The notes under the pieces were generated by a model, which saw only the letters and a list, made by a program, of their open reading frames with translations, searched no databases and was not told where the DNA came from. Made by a program: the position numbers and the translations under genes. Below, piece after piece: positions 17,017-25,920 of a stretch of 64,000 nucleotides of DNA (the first letter of the stretch is position 1; each line of letters opens with the position of its first letter). Source of the DNA: Paraburkholderia caffeinitolerans (GTDB taxonomy: Bacteria > Pseudomonadota > Gammaproteobacteria > Burkholderiales > Burkholderiaceae); NCBI RefSeq assembly GCF_902859945.1, contig NZ_CADIKL010000021.1, forward strand, positions 1 to 64,000. The letters are read 5' to 3'.

Positions 17017-19023
17017 ATGGGCGGCATGAGCAGCATGAACGGCTTGAACGAAGGGGCGCCGATGTTGGCGGGCGCGCACGTGCTCGTCGTCGACGACGAC
17101 GAAGGCATTCTGCGGCTCGCGCGCAAATCGCTGGTGCGGGCCGGCGCGCGCGTGGACACTTGCACGGGCGTTGGGGAGGCGCGCGCGGTGCTTGCGGCGC
17201 GCACGCCCGATGTGCTCGTGCTCGATTACCAGTTGGACGGCGCCGAGACCGGCCTCGACTTTTTCCGCCGCCTGCGTGCCGAGGACGTGCGCGTGCCGGC
17301 GATTCTCGTCACCGGCTTCACCGACGAATCGCGCGTGATCGCCGCGCTGCGCGCGGGCGTCTCCGACGTGGTGCCGAAATCGGGCGATTACCTTGATTAC
17401 TTGCCCGAAGCGGTGGCGCGCGTGCTCGCACAGGTCGCGCTGCAGCACGCCTCCGACCAGGCGCTGCTTTTGCGCGATCGCGAAGAGCACTACCGCACGC
17501 TGTCTGAAGCGCTGCCGCACCTCGTGTTCACCTGCCGCGCGGACGGCGAGTGCGATTTTCTTTCGAAGCAATGGCGCGAATACACGGGCCTCGACGCCGA
17601 CACCACGCACGGCCTCGCGTGGCTCGACGCCGTGCATCCCGACGACCGCGACGAGATTCGCGACACCTGGCTCAAAGCCGTGCGTACCGCCAATGACGAT
17701 TATCGGCACGAACTGCGCATTCTTCGCCACGATGGCGCATATCGATGGTTCGATGTCCGAATCGTTGCCATGCGTGATCCACGTGGCGGCGTCAACAAGT
17801 GGTTCGGCAGTTGCACCGACATCCATGCGCAGCGCGAATCGAACGAAGAGCGCGAGTTGCTGTTGGCTTCAGAGCAGGCCGCGCGTCAGACGGCTGAAGA
17901 GGCCAATCGCGCAAAGGACCGCTTTCTGGCGATGCTTTCGCACGAGTTGCGTACGCCGCTCACGCCGGTGCTGGCCGGCACGCGCCTGCTCGAGCAGATT
18001 GACGGCTTGCCCGACGCCGCGCGTGCGGGCGTGCTGATGATCCGCCGCAATATCGAACTCGAGGCGCGCCTGATCGACGATCTGCTCGATCTCACGCGCG
18101 TCGCGAACGGCAAGCTGAGCCTCACGCTCGACACGGTCGACGTGCACGAGGTGATCGACGCTGTGCTCGAACTCTTTCACAGCGAAATTCAGATCAAGCA
18201 ACAGGACGTGCACGTCGAGCGTCGGGCGCAGCATCACTACGTGCGCGGCGACCGCGCGCGCATGCAGCAGATGTTCTGGAATCTCGTGCGCAACGCCGCG
18301 AAATTCACGCCCGACGGCGGCCATATTTTCGTGCGCACGCGCGATGAGCGCATGCATGTGGCGATCGAAGTCGAGGACACCGGCATTGGCATCGCGCCTG
18401 ACCAGATCGGCAAGCTCTTTCATGCCTTTGAGCAGGGCAGCCACAACATGACGCGGCAGTTCGGCGGCCTCGGCCTCGGCCTCGCGGTGACGAAGGCGCT
18501 GACCGAGGCGCATGGCGGCACCGTGAGCGCGAAGAGCCCGGGCTCGCATTGCGGCGCGACCTTCACGATCGTGCTGCCGACCGCGGCGCCCGGCTCGGGC
18601 GCCGCGCTTCCCGCGGACCACAGCGGGCCGCACCGCGCCGGTGCGCTCGACATCCTGCTGATCGAGGACCACGAGGACACGGCCGAGGTCATGTCGCAAC
18701 TGATCCGCGCGCTCGGCCACGAAGTCTCGGTGGCCGCGAGCGTGGCCAGCGCGCTCGCGCTCACGGCCGCGCAGCCCTTCGATCTGGTGGTGAGCGATAT
18801 CGGTTTGCCGGACGGTTCGGGTATCGACTTCATCCGTGCGTTCCGCAAGGAGTCGACGGCGCCGGCCATCGCGCTCACCGGCTTCGGCACCGACGACGAC
18901 GTGCGCCGCAGTCTCGAAGCCGGCTTCACCTCGCATCTCACGAAGCCGGTGAATTTCGAGCAGCTCGAGCGTTTGATCGAAGCGACGGTGACCCAGCGCG
19001 CAGGCGATGCATCGGCGGCTTGA
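17017..19023 (+). CDS. Hybrid histidine kinase REC-PAS-HisKA-HATPase-REC
   Basis: A 668-residue soluble hybrid kinase. Receiver 1 (about 20-140) starts VLVVDDDEGI, with phospho-acceptor near D70 in VLVLDYQLDG. A PAS fold (about 155-275) contains HPDDRDEI and WFDVRIVAMRD. HisKA follows with AMLSHELRTPLTP and His about 309. HATPase has FWNLVRNAAKF, EDTGIGIAP and GGLGLGLAV. Receiver 2 (about 545-660) starts ILLIEDHEDT, with acceptor near D594 in LVVSDIGLPDG and KP in HLTKPVNF. There are no membrane helices, so it probably receives phosphate from the upstream pair. It lies 87 bp after the receiver gene, on the same strand. Confidence 0.9.
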   Translation: MGGMSSMNGLNEGAPMLAGAHVLVVDDDEGILRLARKSLVRAGARVDTCTGVGEARAVLAARTPDVLVLDYQLDGAETGLDFFRRLRAEDVRVPAILVTGFTDESRVIAALRAGVSDVVPKSGDYLDYLPEAVARVLAQVALQHASDQALLLRDREEHYRTLSEALPHLVFTCRADGECDFLSKQWREYTGLDADTTHGLAWLDAVHPDDRDEIRDTWLKAVRTANDDYRHELRILRHDGAYRWFDVRIVAMRDPRGGVNKWFGSCTDIHAQRESNEERELLLASEQAARQTAEEANRAKDRFLAMLSHELRTPLTPVLAGTRLLEQIDGLPDAARAGVLMIRRNIELEARLIDDLLDLTRVANGKLSLTLDTVDVHEVIDAVLELFHSEIQIKQQDVHVERRAQHHYVRGDRARMQQMFWNLVRNAAKFTPDGGHIFVRTRDERMHVAIEVEDTGIGIAPDQIGKLFHAFEQGSHNMTRQFGGLGLGLAVTKALTEAHGGTVSAKSPGSHCGATFTIVLPTAAPGSGAALPADHSGPHRAGALDILLIEDHEDTAEVMSQLIRALGHEVSVAASVASALALTAAQPFDLVVSDIGLPDGSGIDFIRAFRKESTAPAIALTGFGTDDDVRRSLEAGFTSHLTKPVNFEQLERLIEATVTQRAGDASAA

Positions 19024-19044
19024 GATCGCCTGCGAGGACGTAAA

Positions 19045-19066
19045 AAAGCCCGCGAAAGCGGGCTTT
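19045..19066 (+). terminator. Terminator of the sensor-kinase cluster
   Basis: Perfect hairpin aaagcccgc-gaaa-gcgggcttt with a GNRA loop, 21 bp after the hybrid kinase stop. The short T-run is interrupted. It may also end mscL, which converges. Confidence 0.85.
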
Positions 19067-19079
19067 GTGCTAACTATTC

Positions 19080-19517
19080 CTACTTCTTGAGCGAGTCGCG
19101 AATCTCGCGCAGCAGCAGCACGTCTTCGGGCGTGGGCGGCGGCGCGGCGGGCGCGGGCGCTTCCGCCTGACGCAGCTTGTTCACGAATTTCACCATCAGA
19201 AAGATGATGAACGCGAGGATCACGAAGTTGATCAGCGCCGTGATGAACGCACCGTAGCCGAACACGGCCACGCCGGCGGTTTGCAGATCCTTGTACGAGT
19301 CGGGATTGCCCTTGAAGGTATCGGGGATGTGGCCGAGCCGGACGAACAGGTTCGAGAAGTCGAGGCCGCCCGTGACCACGCCGATCACCGGCATGATGAG
19401 ATCCTTCACGACCGAGTTGACGATGGTCGAGAAAGCGCCGCCGATGATCACACCGACTGCCAGATCCATCACATTGCCTTTGACGGCAAACTCCTTGAAC
19501 TCCTTGACGATGCTCAT
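19080..19517 (-). CDS. mscL: Large-conductance mechanosensitive channel MscL
   Basis: A 145-residue inner-membrane channel that opens under hypo-osmotic shock. It starts MSIVKEFKEFAVKGNVMDLAVGVIIGGAF, covering the amphipathic N-helix and pore-lining TM1. TM2 is around residues 75-100 (INFVILAFIIFLMVKFVNKL). The C-terminal cytoplasmic bundle is TPEDVLLLREIRDSLK. The start has AGGAG nine bases upstream; the longer frame is not typical. It converges on the sensor cluster. Confidence 0.96.
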   Translation of the reverse strand: MSIVKEFKEFAVKGNVMDLAVGVIIGGAFSTIVNSVVKDLIMPVIGVVTGGLDFSNLFVRLGHIPDTFKGNPDSYKDLQTAGVAVFGYGAFITALINFVILAFIIFLMVKFVNKLRQAEAPAPAAPPPTPEDVLLLREIRDSLKK

Positions 19518-19695
19518 GAGCGGGTTCTCCTTGAACGGGGGCGGCACGGGCCAGGGGGCTAACGGCACAATGGCGCAATGATAGCGAACGCATCCACAAT
19601 GCGGTAGAGATTTGACACAGCCTGACATTGTGCCGATTGCCGGTAGGGCATGGCGTCAACGGATTTCAGCGCATCTTAGTGGGCTTCGGTGTGCT

Positions 19696-20706
19696 TCAAG
19701 GAGCGAGCTCGATCTGCTCGCCAAAGCGGCGCGGGTCGGTATTGGTCCCGCACAGCAGCACGCCCACACGCTTGCCTTGCAGCGTCTCGCGCAGCGGGCC
19801 GTAGAGGCCCGCGGTGGCGGTGGCGCACGCCGGCTCCACGGCCAGTTTCAGTTCGTCGAAGAGCACGCGCATCGCGGCGCGCAGGGCGTCGTCCGAGACC
19901 GTGACGATGCGCTCGACATGACGGCGGCACAGCGTATAGCTGTACTGCTCGGTATGCGGCGACATGAGTGAGTCGGCAATCGTCTGCATGTGGGTCATGC
20001 GCACCGTATGGTTCGCCGCGAAGCTGCGGCTCATTGCATCGGCGCCCTCGGGCTCCACGCCGTAGACGCGTACGCGCGGGTTGGCGAGGCGCAGCGCCGT
20101 GGCCACGCCCGCAGCCAGTCCGCCGCCGCCGATCGGCACGATCACGGCGTCGAGATCGGGTGCCTGGGTCGCCCATTCGTAGCCGAGTGTCGCTGTGCCG
20201 AGCACCGTGCGATAGCCGTTGAACGGATGCACGAAATAGCGGCCTTCCTCGGCCTCGATGCGGCGCACGATCTCGAACGCCTCGCGGTTGTCGTTGGCGC
20301 GCACGATTTCGGCGCCCAGCTGGCGACATTGCTCGACGCGCGCTTCGCTCGCGGTGCGAAAGAGCACGACCTTCACGCCGATGCCGAGCCGCTTTGCCGC
20401 ATACGCGACGGCGATCGCGTGATTGCCGCCCGAGACGCAGGTGACGCCTGCGCTGCGCTGTGTCTCGCTGAGCGCGAGCAGGTGCGTGAACGCACCGCGC
20501 ACCTTGAAGCTGCCGCTCGCCTGCAACAGTTCGAACTTGAAGTTGACGTGCGTGTTGCCGAGCGAGGGCAGGTCGTGGCGGTCGAATACCGGCGTGCGCC
20601 GCACCCACGGCGCCAGCGTGAAGTGCTGCGAGGCGATCTCGTCCAGCGTTGGAACAGCTTCGCCGTCGATCGTGCGATCGGTGGGCAGCGGCGTGGCGGT
20701 TGACAT
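19696..20706 (-). CDS. Threonine/serine dehydratase-like PLP enzyme
   Basis: A 336-residue fold-type II PLP enzyme. The Schiff-base Lys is in GSFKVRGA, the substrate/PLP loop in SGGNHAIA, and the phosphate-binding loop in PIGGGGLAAG. It lacks the C-terminal ACT regulatory domain of biosynthetic IlvA, so a catabolic or promiscuous threonine/serine dehydratase or serine racemase is more likely. It is followed upstream on the same strand by an ArgE-type deacetylase at 53 bp, possibly one unit. Exact substrate is not determinable here. Confidence 0.85.
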   Translation of the reverse strand: MSTATPLPTDRTIDGEAVPTLDEIASQHFTLAPWVRRTPVFDRHDLPSLGNTHVNFKFELLQASGSFKVRGAFTHLLALSETQRSAGVTCVSGGNHAIAVAYAAKRLGIGVKVVLFRTASEARVEQCRQLGAEIVRANDNREAFEIVRRIEAEEGRYFVHPFNGYRTVLGTATLGYEWATQAPDLDAVIVPIGGGGLAAGVATALRLANPRVRVYGVEPEGADAMSRSFAANHTVRMTHMQTIADSLMSPHTEQYSYTLCRRHVERIVTVSDDALRAAMRVLFDELKLAVEPACATATAGLYGPLRETLQGKRVGVLLCGTNTDPRRFGEQIELAP

Positions 20707-20759
20707 GGCGTTGGACCTGCGGCGCGGGACGAGTGCGTTGGGGAGGACTACCTCGATGA

Positions 20760-21995
20760 CTACTGTGCTTGCGCCTCGACCGAAAGGCCGCGCACGAGCT
20801 TGCGCAGGAAACCCTCGCACGCTGCGAGCTGATCTAGCGAGACGAATTCGTTGGGCTTGTGCGCCTGCTCGATGTCGCCCGGTCCGCACACCACGCTCGG
20901 AATGCCGGCGCGCGCGAAGAGGCCCGCTTCCGTGCCGTACGCGACCTTGCGGCGCGTGCGGTCGGCGGTGAGTGCGCGTACGAGCTGGGTGATCGCCGCC
21001 TGCTCGCTGTCGTCGAGTCCCGGCGCGGCCGCGATCTTCATGAATTCGATCGCGCCCGCCGCATTTTCGCGCTGCATTTTCGGCACGAGCGTCTCGCGCG
21101 CGTACTGTTCGATGCGCGCGAAGATTGTGTCGGGGTCGAGTGTGGGCAGGTTGCGGAATTCGAAGGCGAAGCGGCATTCGGCCGGCACCGTGTTGATGGC
21201 GTTGCCGCCTTCGATCGTACTGGTTTGCGCGGTCGTGAACGGCACGTCGTAGAGCTCGTCGAACGGGCCCTTCGCGCGGAATTCATCGGCCAGATCGCGG
21301 ATGTAGCAGATCAGGCGCGCCGCGTATTCGATGGCATTGAGGCCGCGCGGCGTGAGCGACGAATGGGCCGCATGGCCGCGCACGCAGCATTGATACGCAT
21401 TGATGCCCTTGTGCGCCACGATCGGCCGCATGCTTGTGGGTTCGCCGACGATGCAGCCCTCGGGTCTCACGCCGCGCTTCACGAGATCCTCGATCATGAG
21501 CGGCGCGCCCACACAGCCGACTTCCTCGTCGAACGAGAGCGCGAGATGTAGCGGCTTGGCGAGCTTCGTTTGCTGGATCTCGGGTACGAGCGAGAGCGCC
21601 GTGCCGATAAAACCCTTCATGTCGCAAGTGCCGCGCCCATACAGCAGACCGTCGCGGATCTCGGGCTTGAACGGGTCGCTGTCCCACTTCTGGCCGTCGA
21701 CCGGCACCACGTCGGTGTGGCCCGAGAGCACGATGCCGCCATCGGTCGAGCCGTCGTGCGCCGGTAGCGTGGCGAACAGGTTGGCCCATTTGCCGTTGTG
21801 GCCGTAGGTGAGCGTCGCTTCGATGCCGCGCGTGCGCAGGTCGTCGCGCACGGTCTCGATCAGCCCGAGATTCGGATGGCGGCTGACCGTGTCCATCGAC
21901 ACGAGACGGGTGACCCAAGGGAGCGCAGCGGGGAGGGACGACGATGCTTCGGAGGACGGTGTGGACGACTGCGCTGATTCAGCGGCGATGGTCAT
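20760..21995 (-). CDS. argE: Acetylornithine deacetylase
   Basis: A 411-residue M20 metallopeptidase-family enzyme. Metal ligands are visible in VLSGHTDVVPVDG (His, Asp), in GRGTCDMKGF, and in SFDEEVGCVGAP (Glu-Glu). The dimerisation domain follows, with VRGHAAHSSL. It hydrolyses N-acetylornithine to ornithine in arginine synthesis. The 25-residue polar N-terminus is longer than usual, so a later start cannot be excluded. The start is 153 bp from the end of mfd, which is on the same strand. Confidence 0.88.
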   Translation of the reverse strand: MTIAAESAQSSTPSSEASSSLPAALPWVTRLVSMDTVSRHPNLGLIETVRDDLRTRGIEATLTYGHNGKWANLFATLPAHDGSTDGGIVLSGHTDVVPVDGQKWDSDPFKPEIRDGLLYGRGTCDMKGFIGTALSLVPEIQQTKLAKPLHLALSFDEEVGCVGAPLMIEDLVKRGVRPEGCIVGEPTSMRPIVAHKGINAYQCCVRGHAAHSSLTPRGLNAIEYAARLICYIRDLADEFRAKGPFDELYDVPFTTAQTSTIEGGNAINTVPAECRFAFEFRNLPTLDPDTIFARIEQYARETLVPKMQRENAAGAIEFMKIAAAPGLDDSEQAAITQLVRALTADRTRRKVAYGTEAGLFARAGIPSVVCGPGDIEQAHKPNEFVSLDQLAACEGFLRKLVRGLSVEAQAQ

Positions 21996-22107
21996 GATGG
22001 ACTCCAGCTTGCTTGTCTATCCATATTACCCAAAAAGAATCGTCCAGGCCAAATGGCCCAAGCCAAACAGCCCGGGCCAAGACAGCCCTCGCCAAAGCGG
22101 CTCGGGT

Positions 22108-22144
22108 GCGATGGCGCGGTGCAATATCTGCCCCGCGCCATCGC
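22108..22144 (-). terminator. Hairpin after mfd
   Basis: Perfect 12-bp inverted repeat gcgatggcgcgg / ccgcgccatcgc with a 13-nt loop, beginning 5 bp beyond the mfd stop. No U-run follows on the minus strand, so it may be a Rho-assisted terminator or an mRNA 3'-end stabiliser. Confidence 0.6.
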
Positions 22145-22148
22145 GCCT

Positions 22149-25100
22149 TTAGCGCGCCGCAGCCCGCGCGGGTGCGCCGAGCGCGCGCAGCGTTTCCTTG
22201 ACCGTCGCCACGCGCACCGCGAGGTCGGGGCTGCGCGATTCGATGCGCAGCTTGTCCTGGCCCGCGAGCTTGACGTGCTTGTGCTTCTGCACCATTTCAA
22301 TGATGCGCATGGCGTCGACAGGCGGATTCGGCACGAACTGCAGCCCGATCACGGCTTCGCCCGCGTCGATCTTGGTGATGCCGAGCGGCTTGGCCGCGAG
22401 GCGCAGCCGATGCGTTTCGATCAGCGCGTGGGCCTGCGGCGGCATCTTGCCGAAGCGGTCGATCAGCTCCTCCTGAATGCCGTCGATCGAATCGTCGTGC
22501 TCGCAGTTCGCGAGGCGCTTGTAGAGCGACAGACGCTCCTGGACGTCGCCGCAATAATCGGCGGGCAGGATCGCAGGGGCGTGCAGGTTGATCTCCGTGG
22601 TCGCGGCGAGCGGCGCGTTCAGGTCCGGCTCGCGGCCGTCCTTGAGCGCCTTCACGGCGTCGTTGAGCATGTCGGTATAAAGCTGGAAGCCGATCTCGTG
22701 AATCTCGCCCGACTGCTTGTCGCCGAGCACTTCGCCCGTGCCGCGAATTTCGAGGTCGTGCATCGCGAGATAGAAGCCCGCGCCCAGTTCCTCCATCTGC
22801 TGAATGGCTTCGAGACGGCGCTGCGCCTGCTTCGTGAGACCCTGCGGATCGTGCACGAGCAAATACGCATACGCCTGGTGGTGCGAGCGCCCGACGCGGC
22901 CGCGCAACTGGTGCAACTGCGCGAGGCCGAATTTGTCGGAGCGATGCATGAGGATGGTATTCGCGGTCGGCACGTCGATGCCCGTCTCGATGATGGTCGT
23001 GCACAGCAGCACGTTCGCGCGCTGCGCCACGAAATCGCGCATCACGGCCTCAAGCTCGCGCTCGTGCATCTGGCCGTGCGCGACCGCAATGCGCGCCTCG
23101 GGCACGAGCGCTTCGAGCATCGCGCGGCGGTTTTCGATGGTTTCGACTTCGTTGTGCAGGAAATAAACCTGGCCGCCACGCTTGAGTTCGCGCAGCATGG
23201 CTTCGCGAATCACGCTGTCTTCCTCGCGGCGCACGAAGGTCTTGATCGCGAGGCGCTTTTGCGGCGCGGTCGCGATCACGGAGAAATCGCGCAGGCCTTC
23301 GAGCGCCATGCCGAGCGTACGCGGAATCGGCGTGGCGGTGAGCGTGAGCACGTCCACTTCCGCGCGCAGCGCCTTCAACGCTTCCTTCTGGCGCACGCCG
23401 AAGCGGTGCTCCTCGTCGATGATCACGAGCCCGAGGCGCTTGAACTGCACATCGGAAGACAGCAGCTTGTGCGTGCCGATCACGATGTCGACGCTGCCAT
23501 CGTTGATCTGCTGGATCGCCGTACCGACTTCCTTCGTCGACTTGAAGCGCGACAGCTCGGCGATGCGCACGGGCCAGTCGGCGAAGCGGTCGGTGAAGGT
23601 TTGCGTGTGCTGCTCCGCGAGCAGCGTGGTGGGCGACAGGATCGCCACCTGCTTGCCGCCCATCACGGCGATGAAGGCCGCACGCAGCGCCACTTCGGTC
23701 TTGCCGAAGCCCACGTCGCCGCACACGAGGCGGTCCATCGGCTTGCCGCTCGTCATGTCGCCGATCACGGCCGCAATCGCCGCCGCCTGGTCGGGCGTTT
23801 CCTCGAAGCCGAAGCTCTCCGCGAACTTCACATAGTCGCGCGGCTCAAGCGCAAACGCGTGACCCTCGCGCGCGGCGCGGCGCGCGTAGAGGTTGAGCAG
23901 CTCGGCGGCGGTGTCGCGGATCTGCTGCGCGGCCTTGCGGCGCGCCTTTTCCCACTGGCCGGAGCCGAGCGCGTGCAGCGGCGCGCTGTCCGGATCGGCG
24001 CCGCTGTAGCGCGATATCACGTGCAACTGCGAGACCGGCACGTAGAGCTTGCTCGCGCTCGCGTATTCGAGGTGCAGGAACTCGGTGTCGCCTTCGCCGA
24101 GGTCCATCGTCACGAGCCCGTGATAGCGGCCGATGCCGTGCTGCGCGTGCACGACCGGGTCGCCCACCTTGAGCTCGGAGAGGTCGCGCACCATCGAATC
24201 GACGTTGCTCGCCTGTTCCTGGCGGCGGCGTCCCGCGCGGCGCGCGAGCGGGCCGTAGAGCTCCGTTTCGGTGATGATCGCGAGGCCTTCGCCGGGCAGC
24301 GCGAAGCCGGTCGAGAGCGGCGCCACGCCCAGCGCGAAGCGCTCGTCACTGCCGAGCCAGTCGGCGTAGCTGTCCGCAGACGTGGGACGCAGTTGGTTTT
24401 CGGCCAGCAGTTGCGCGATGGTCTCGCGGCGTCCCGCCGACTCCACCGCGAACAGCACGCGGTTTTTCGTGGTGTCGAGGTAGCCGCGCAGCGCGGCGAG
24501 CGGGTCGTCGGCGTGGCGGTCGATCGCGAGGCTCGGCAGCGCGTTGGCCCAGCCACCCGCGCTCGCGGCCGGCAGCGCGAGGCGCGCGAACGGCTTGGCG
24601 AGCGTGAAGAAGTCCTCGTCGGTCAGGAACAGGCGCTGCGGCTCCAGAATCGGCCGCTCGCGGTCGTGCGCGAGGAAGTTGTGGCGCTGCTTGGTGTCGG
24701 CGGTGAAGCGGCGGATCGAGGCGTCCAGGTCGCCCGAAAACACCAGTTGCGCGTTTTCCGGCAGATAGTGGAACAAGGTGGCCGTCTCTTCGAAAAAGAG
24801 CGGCAGGTAGTACTCGATGCCCGCGGACGGCACGCCGTTGCCGATGTCCTTGTAGATGGACGCGCGGCTCGGGTCGCCTTCGAACACCTCGCGCCAGCGG
24901 CTGCGAAACGCCGTGCGTGCGGCCTCGTCGAACGGAAACTCGCGGCCCGGCAAGAGGCGCACGTCCTTGACCGGATAGAGGCTGCGCTGGTTGTCGGGGT
25001 CGAATGCGCGGATCGAGTCGACTTGATCGTCGAAGAGGTCGATGCGGTACGGCAGCGGCGAGCCCATCGGGAACAAGTCGATCAGCGAGCCGCGCACGCA

Positions 25101-25637
25101 GTACTCGCCGGGCCGCATGACCTGGCTCACGTGCTCGTAGCCGGCCAGCGTGAGCTGCGACTTGAGCTTCGCCTCGTCGAGGCGCTCGCCCTGCTTGAAC
25201 GAGAACGTGTAGGCCGCGAGAAACGACGCGGGCGGCATGCGGTAGAGCGCGGTCGTGGCCGGGACGATGAGGATGTCGCAGCGGTCTTCGCCGAGATCGT
25301 GCAGCGTCGCGAGGCGCTCGGACACGAGGTCCTGGTGCGGCGAGAACGTGTCGTAGGGCAGCGTTTCCCAGTCGGGCAACAGGCGCACGCGCGCCTCGGG
25401 CGCGAAGAACGGGATCTCTTGGGCGAGACGCTGGGCATCCACGGCGCTCGCGCAGATCACCGCGAGCAACGGCGCATTCGGGGCGCTGGCGCGCGAAGCC
25501 TCGCGATAGCGGGCGATCAGGAGCGCATCGGACGAGCCGTGCGTGCCGTCGAAGGCAAAGCGCTGCCCCGGCTTGACGACGGCGACCGGGGACGGGGACG
25601 AAGACGGCGACTGCTGGGGTGCGGCGATATCGGACAT
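22149..25637 (-). CDS. mfd: Transcription-repair coupling factor Mfd
   Basis: A 1162-residue translocase that removes RNA polymerase stalled at lesions and recruits UvrA. The N-terminal UvrB-homology region is followed by the RNAP-interaction (CarD-like) domain KVGDPVVHAQHGIGRYHGL. Helicase motifs are GDVGFGKTEVALRAAF (Walker A), LSPTTLLAEQH, IIDEEHRFGVRQKE (DEEH box), LTATPIPRTL, and GRVGRSHHQAYAYLL (motif VI). The C-terminal TRCF domain ends the protein. I chose ATG 25637 (MSDIAAPQQ); a TTG three codons upstream extends the frame only trivially. It diverges from ispD. Confidence 0.96.
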   Translation of the reverse strand: MSDIAAPQQSPSSSPSPVAVVKPGQRFAFDGTHGSSDALLIARYREASRASAPNAPLLAVICASAVDAQRLAQEIPFFAPEARVRLLPDWETLPYDTFSPHQDLVSERLATLHDLGEDRCDILIVPATTALYRMPPASFLAAYTFSFKQGERLDEAKLKSQLTLAGYEHVSQVMRPGEYCVRGSLIDLFPMGSPLPYRIDLFDDQVDSIRAFDPDNQRSLYPVKDVRLLPGREFPFDEAARTAFRSRWREVFEGDPSRASIYKDIGNGVPSAGIEYYLPLFFEETATLFHYLPENAQLVFSGDLDASIRRFTADTKQRHNFLAHDRERPILEPQRLFLTDEDFFTLAKPFARLALPAASAGGWANALPSLAIDRHADDPLAALRGYLDTTKNRVLFAVESAGRRETIAQLLAENQLRPTSADSYADWLGSDERFALGVAPLSTGFALPGEGLAIITETELYGPLARRAGRRRQEQASNVDSMVRDLSELKVGDPVVHAQHGIGRYHGLVTMDLGEGDTEFLHLEYASASKLYVPVSQLHVISRYSGADPDSAPLHALGSGQWEKARRKAAQQIRDTAAELLNLYARRAAREGHAFALEPRDYVKFAESFGFEETPDQAAAIAAVIGDMTSGKPMDRLVCGDVGFGKTEVALRAAFIAVMGGKQVAILSPTTLLAEQHTQTFTDRFADWPVRIAELSRFKSTKEVGTAIQQINDGSVDIVIGTHKLLSSDVQFKRLGLVIIDEEHRFGVRQKEALKALRAEVDVLTLTATPIPRTLGMALEGLRDFSVIATAPQKRLAIKTFVRREEDSVIREAMLRELKRGGQVYFLHNEVETIENRRAMLEALVPEARIAVAHGQMHERELEAVMRDFVAQRANVLLCTTIIETGIDVPTANTILMHRSDKFGLAQLHQLRGRVGRSHHQAYAYLLVHDPQGLTKQAQRRLEAIQQMEELGAGFYLAMHDLEIRGTGEVLGDKQSGEIHEIGFQLYTDMLNDAVKALKDGREPDLNAPLAATTEINLHAPAILPADYCGDVQERLSLYKRLANCEHDDSIDGIQEELIDRFGKMPPQAHALIETHRLRLAAKPLGITKIDAGEAVIGLQFVPNPPVDAMRIIEMVQKHKHVKLAGQDKLRIESRSPDLAVRVATVKETLRALGAPARAAAR

Positions 25638-25873
25638 AGAGGGCAACAGAGTGGCGAGGCGCTGCTTATCGTATGCGTCAGTTATGTATCAGTAGCGAAG
25701 CGCACGCGAAGCAACGCGCATGCGATCCGTGTGTCGACAGCCATTCGTAAGGCGAAAGGGCGCACGCGGCCTTGCGAAGGGCGGCCAACGTGTCCGCCAC
25801 GCCCGCCAGGCAGCGCCGGTTGGGGGCGCTGATCGAGGGTATGAGCGTGCGGCTGACGTGCGGCCAAAGGACC

Positions 25874-25882
25874 TATTATAAA
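25874..25882 (+). promoter_or_regulatory. Possible -10 region upstream of ispD
   Basis: The AT-rich tattataaa at 25874-25882 contains overlapping -10-like hexamers (TATTAT, TATAAA) about 40 bp before the GTG start. It is the only AT-rich patch in this GC-rich gap. No convincing -35 is seen. Confidence 0.35.
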
Positions 25883-25920
25883 ATCCGTCCTTTACTTTGA
25901 CTCATGCGGCCCGCAATACC

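Noticed and set aside
22053..25832. A 1259-codon open frame on the plus strand across mfd
   Set aside because: It is antisense to mfd, is Arg/Ala/His-rich with no recognisable domain, and reflects the high GC of the third codon position in the real gene.
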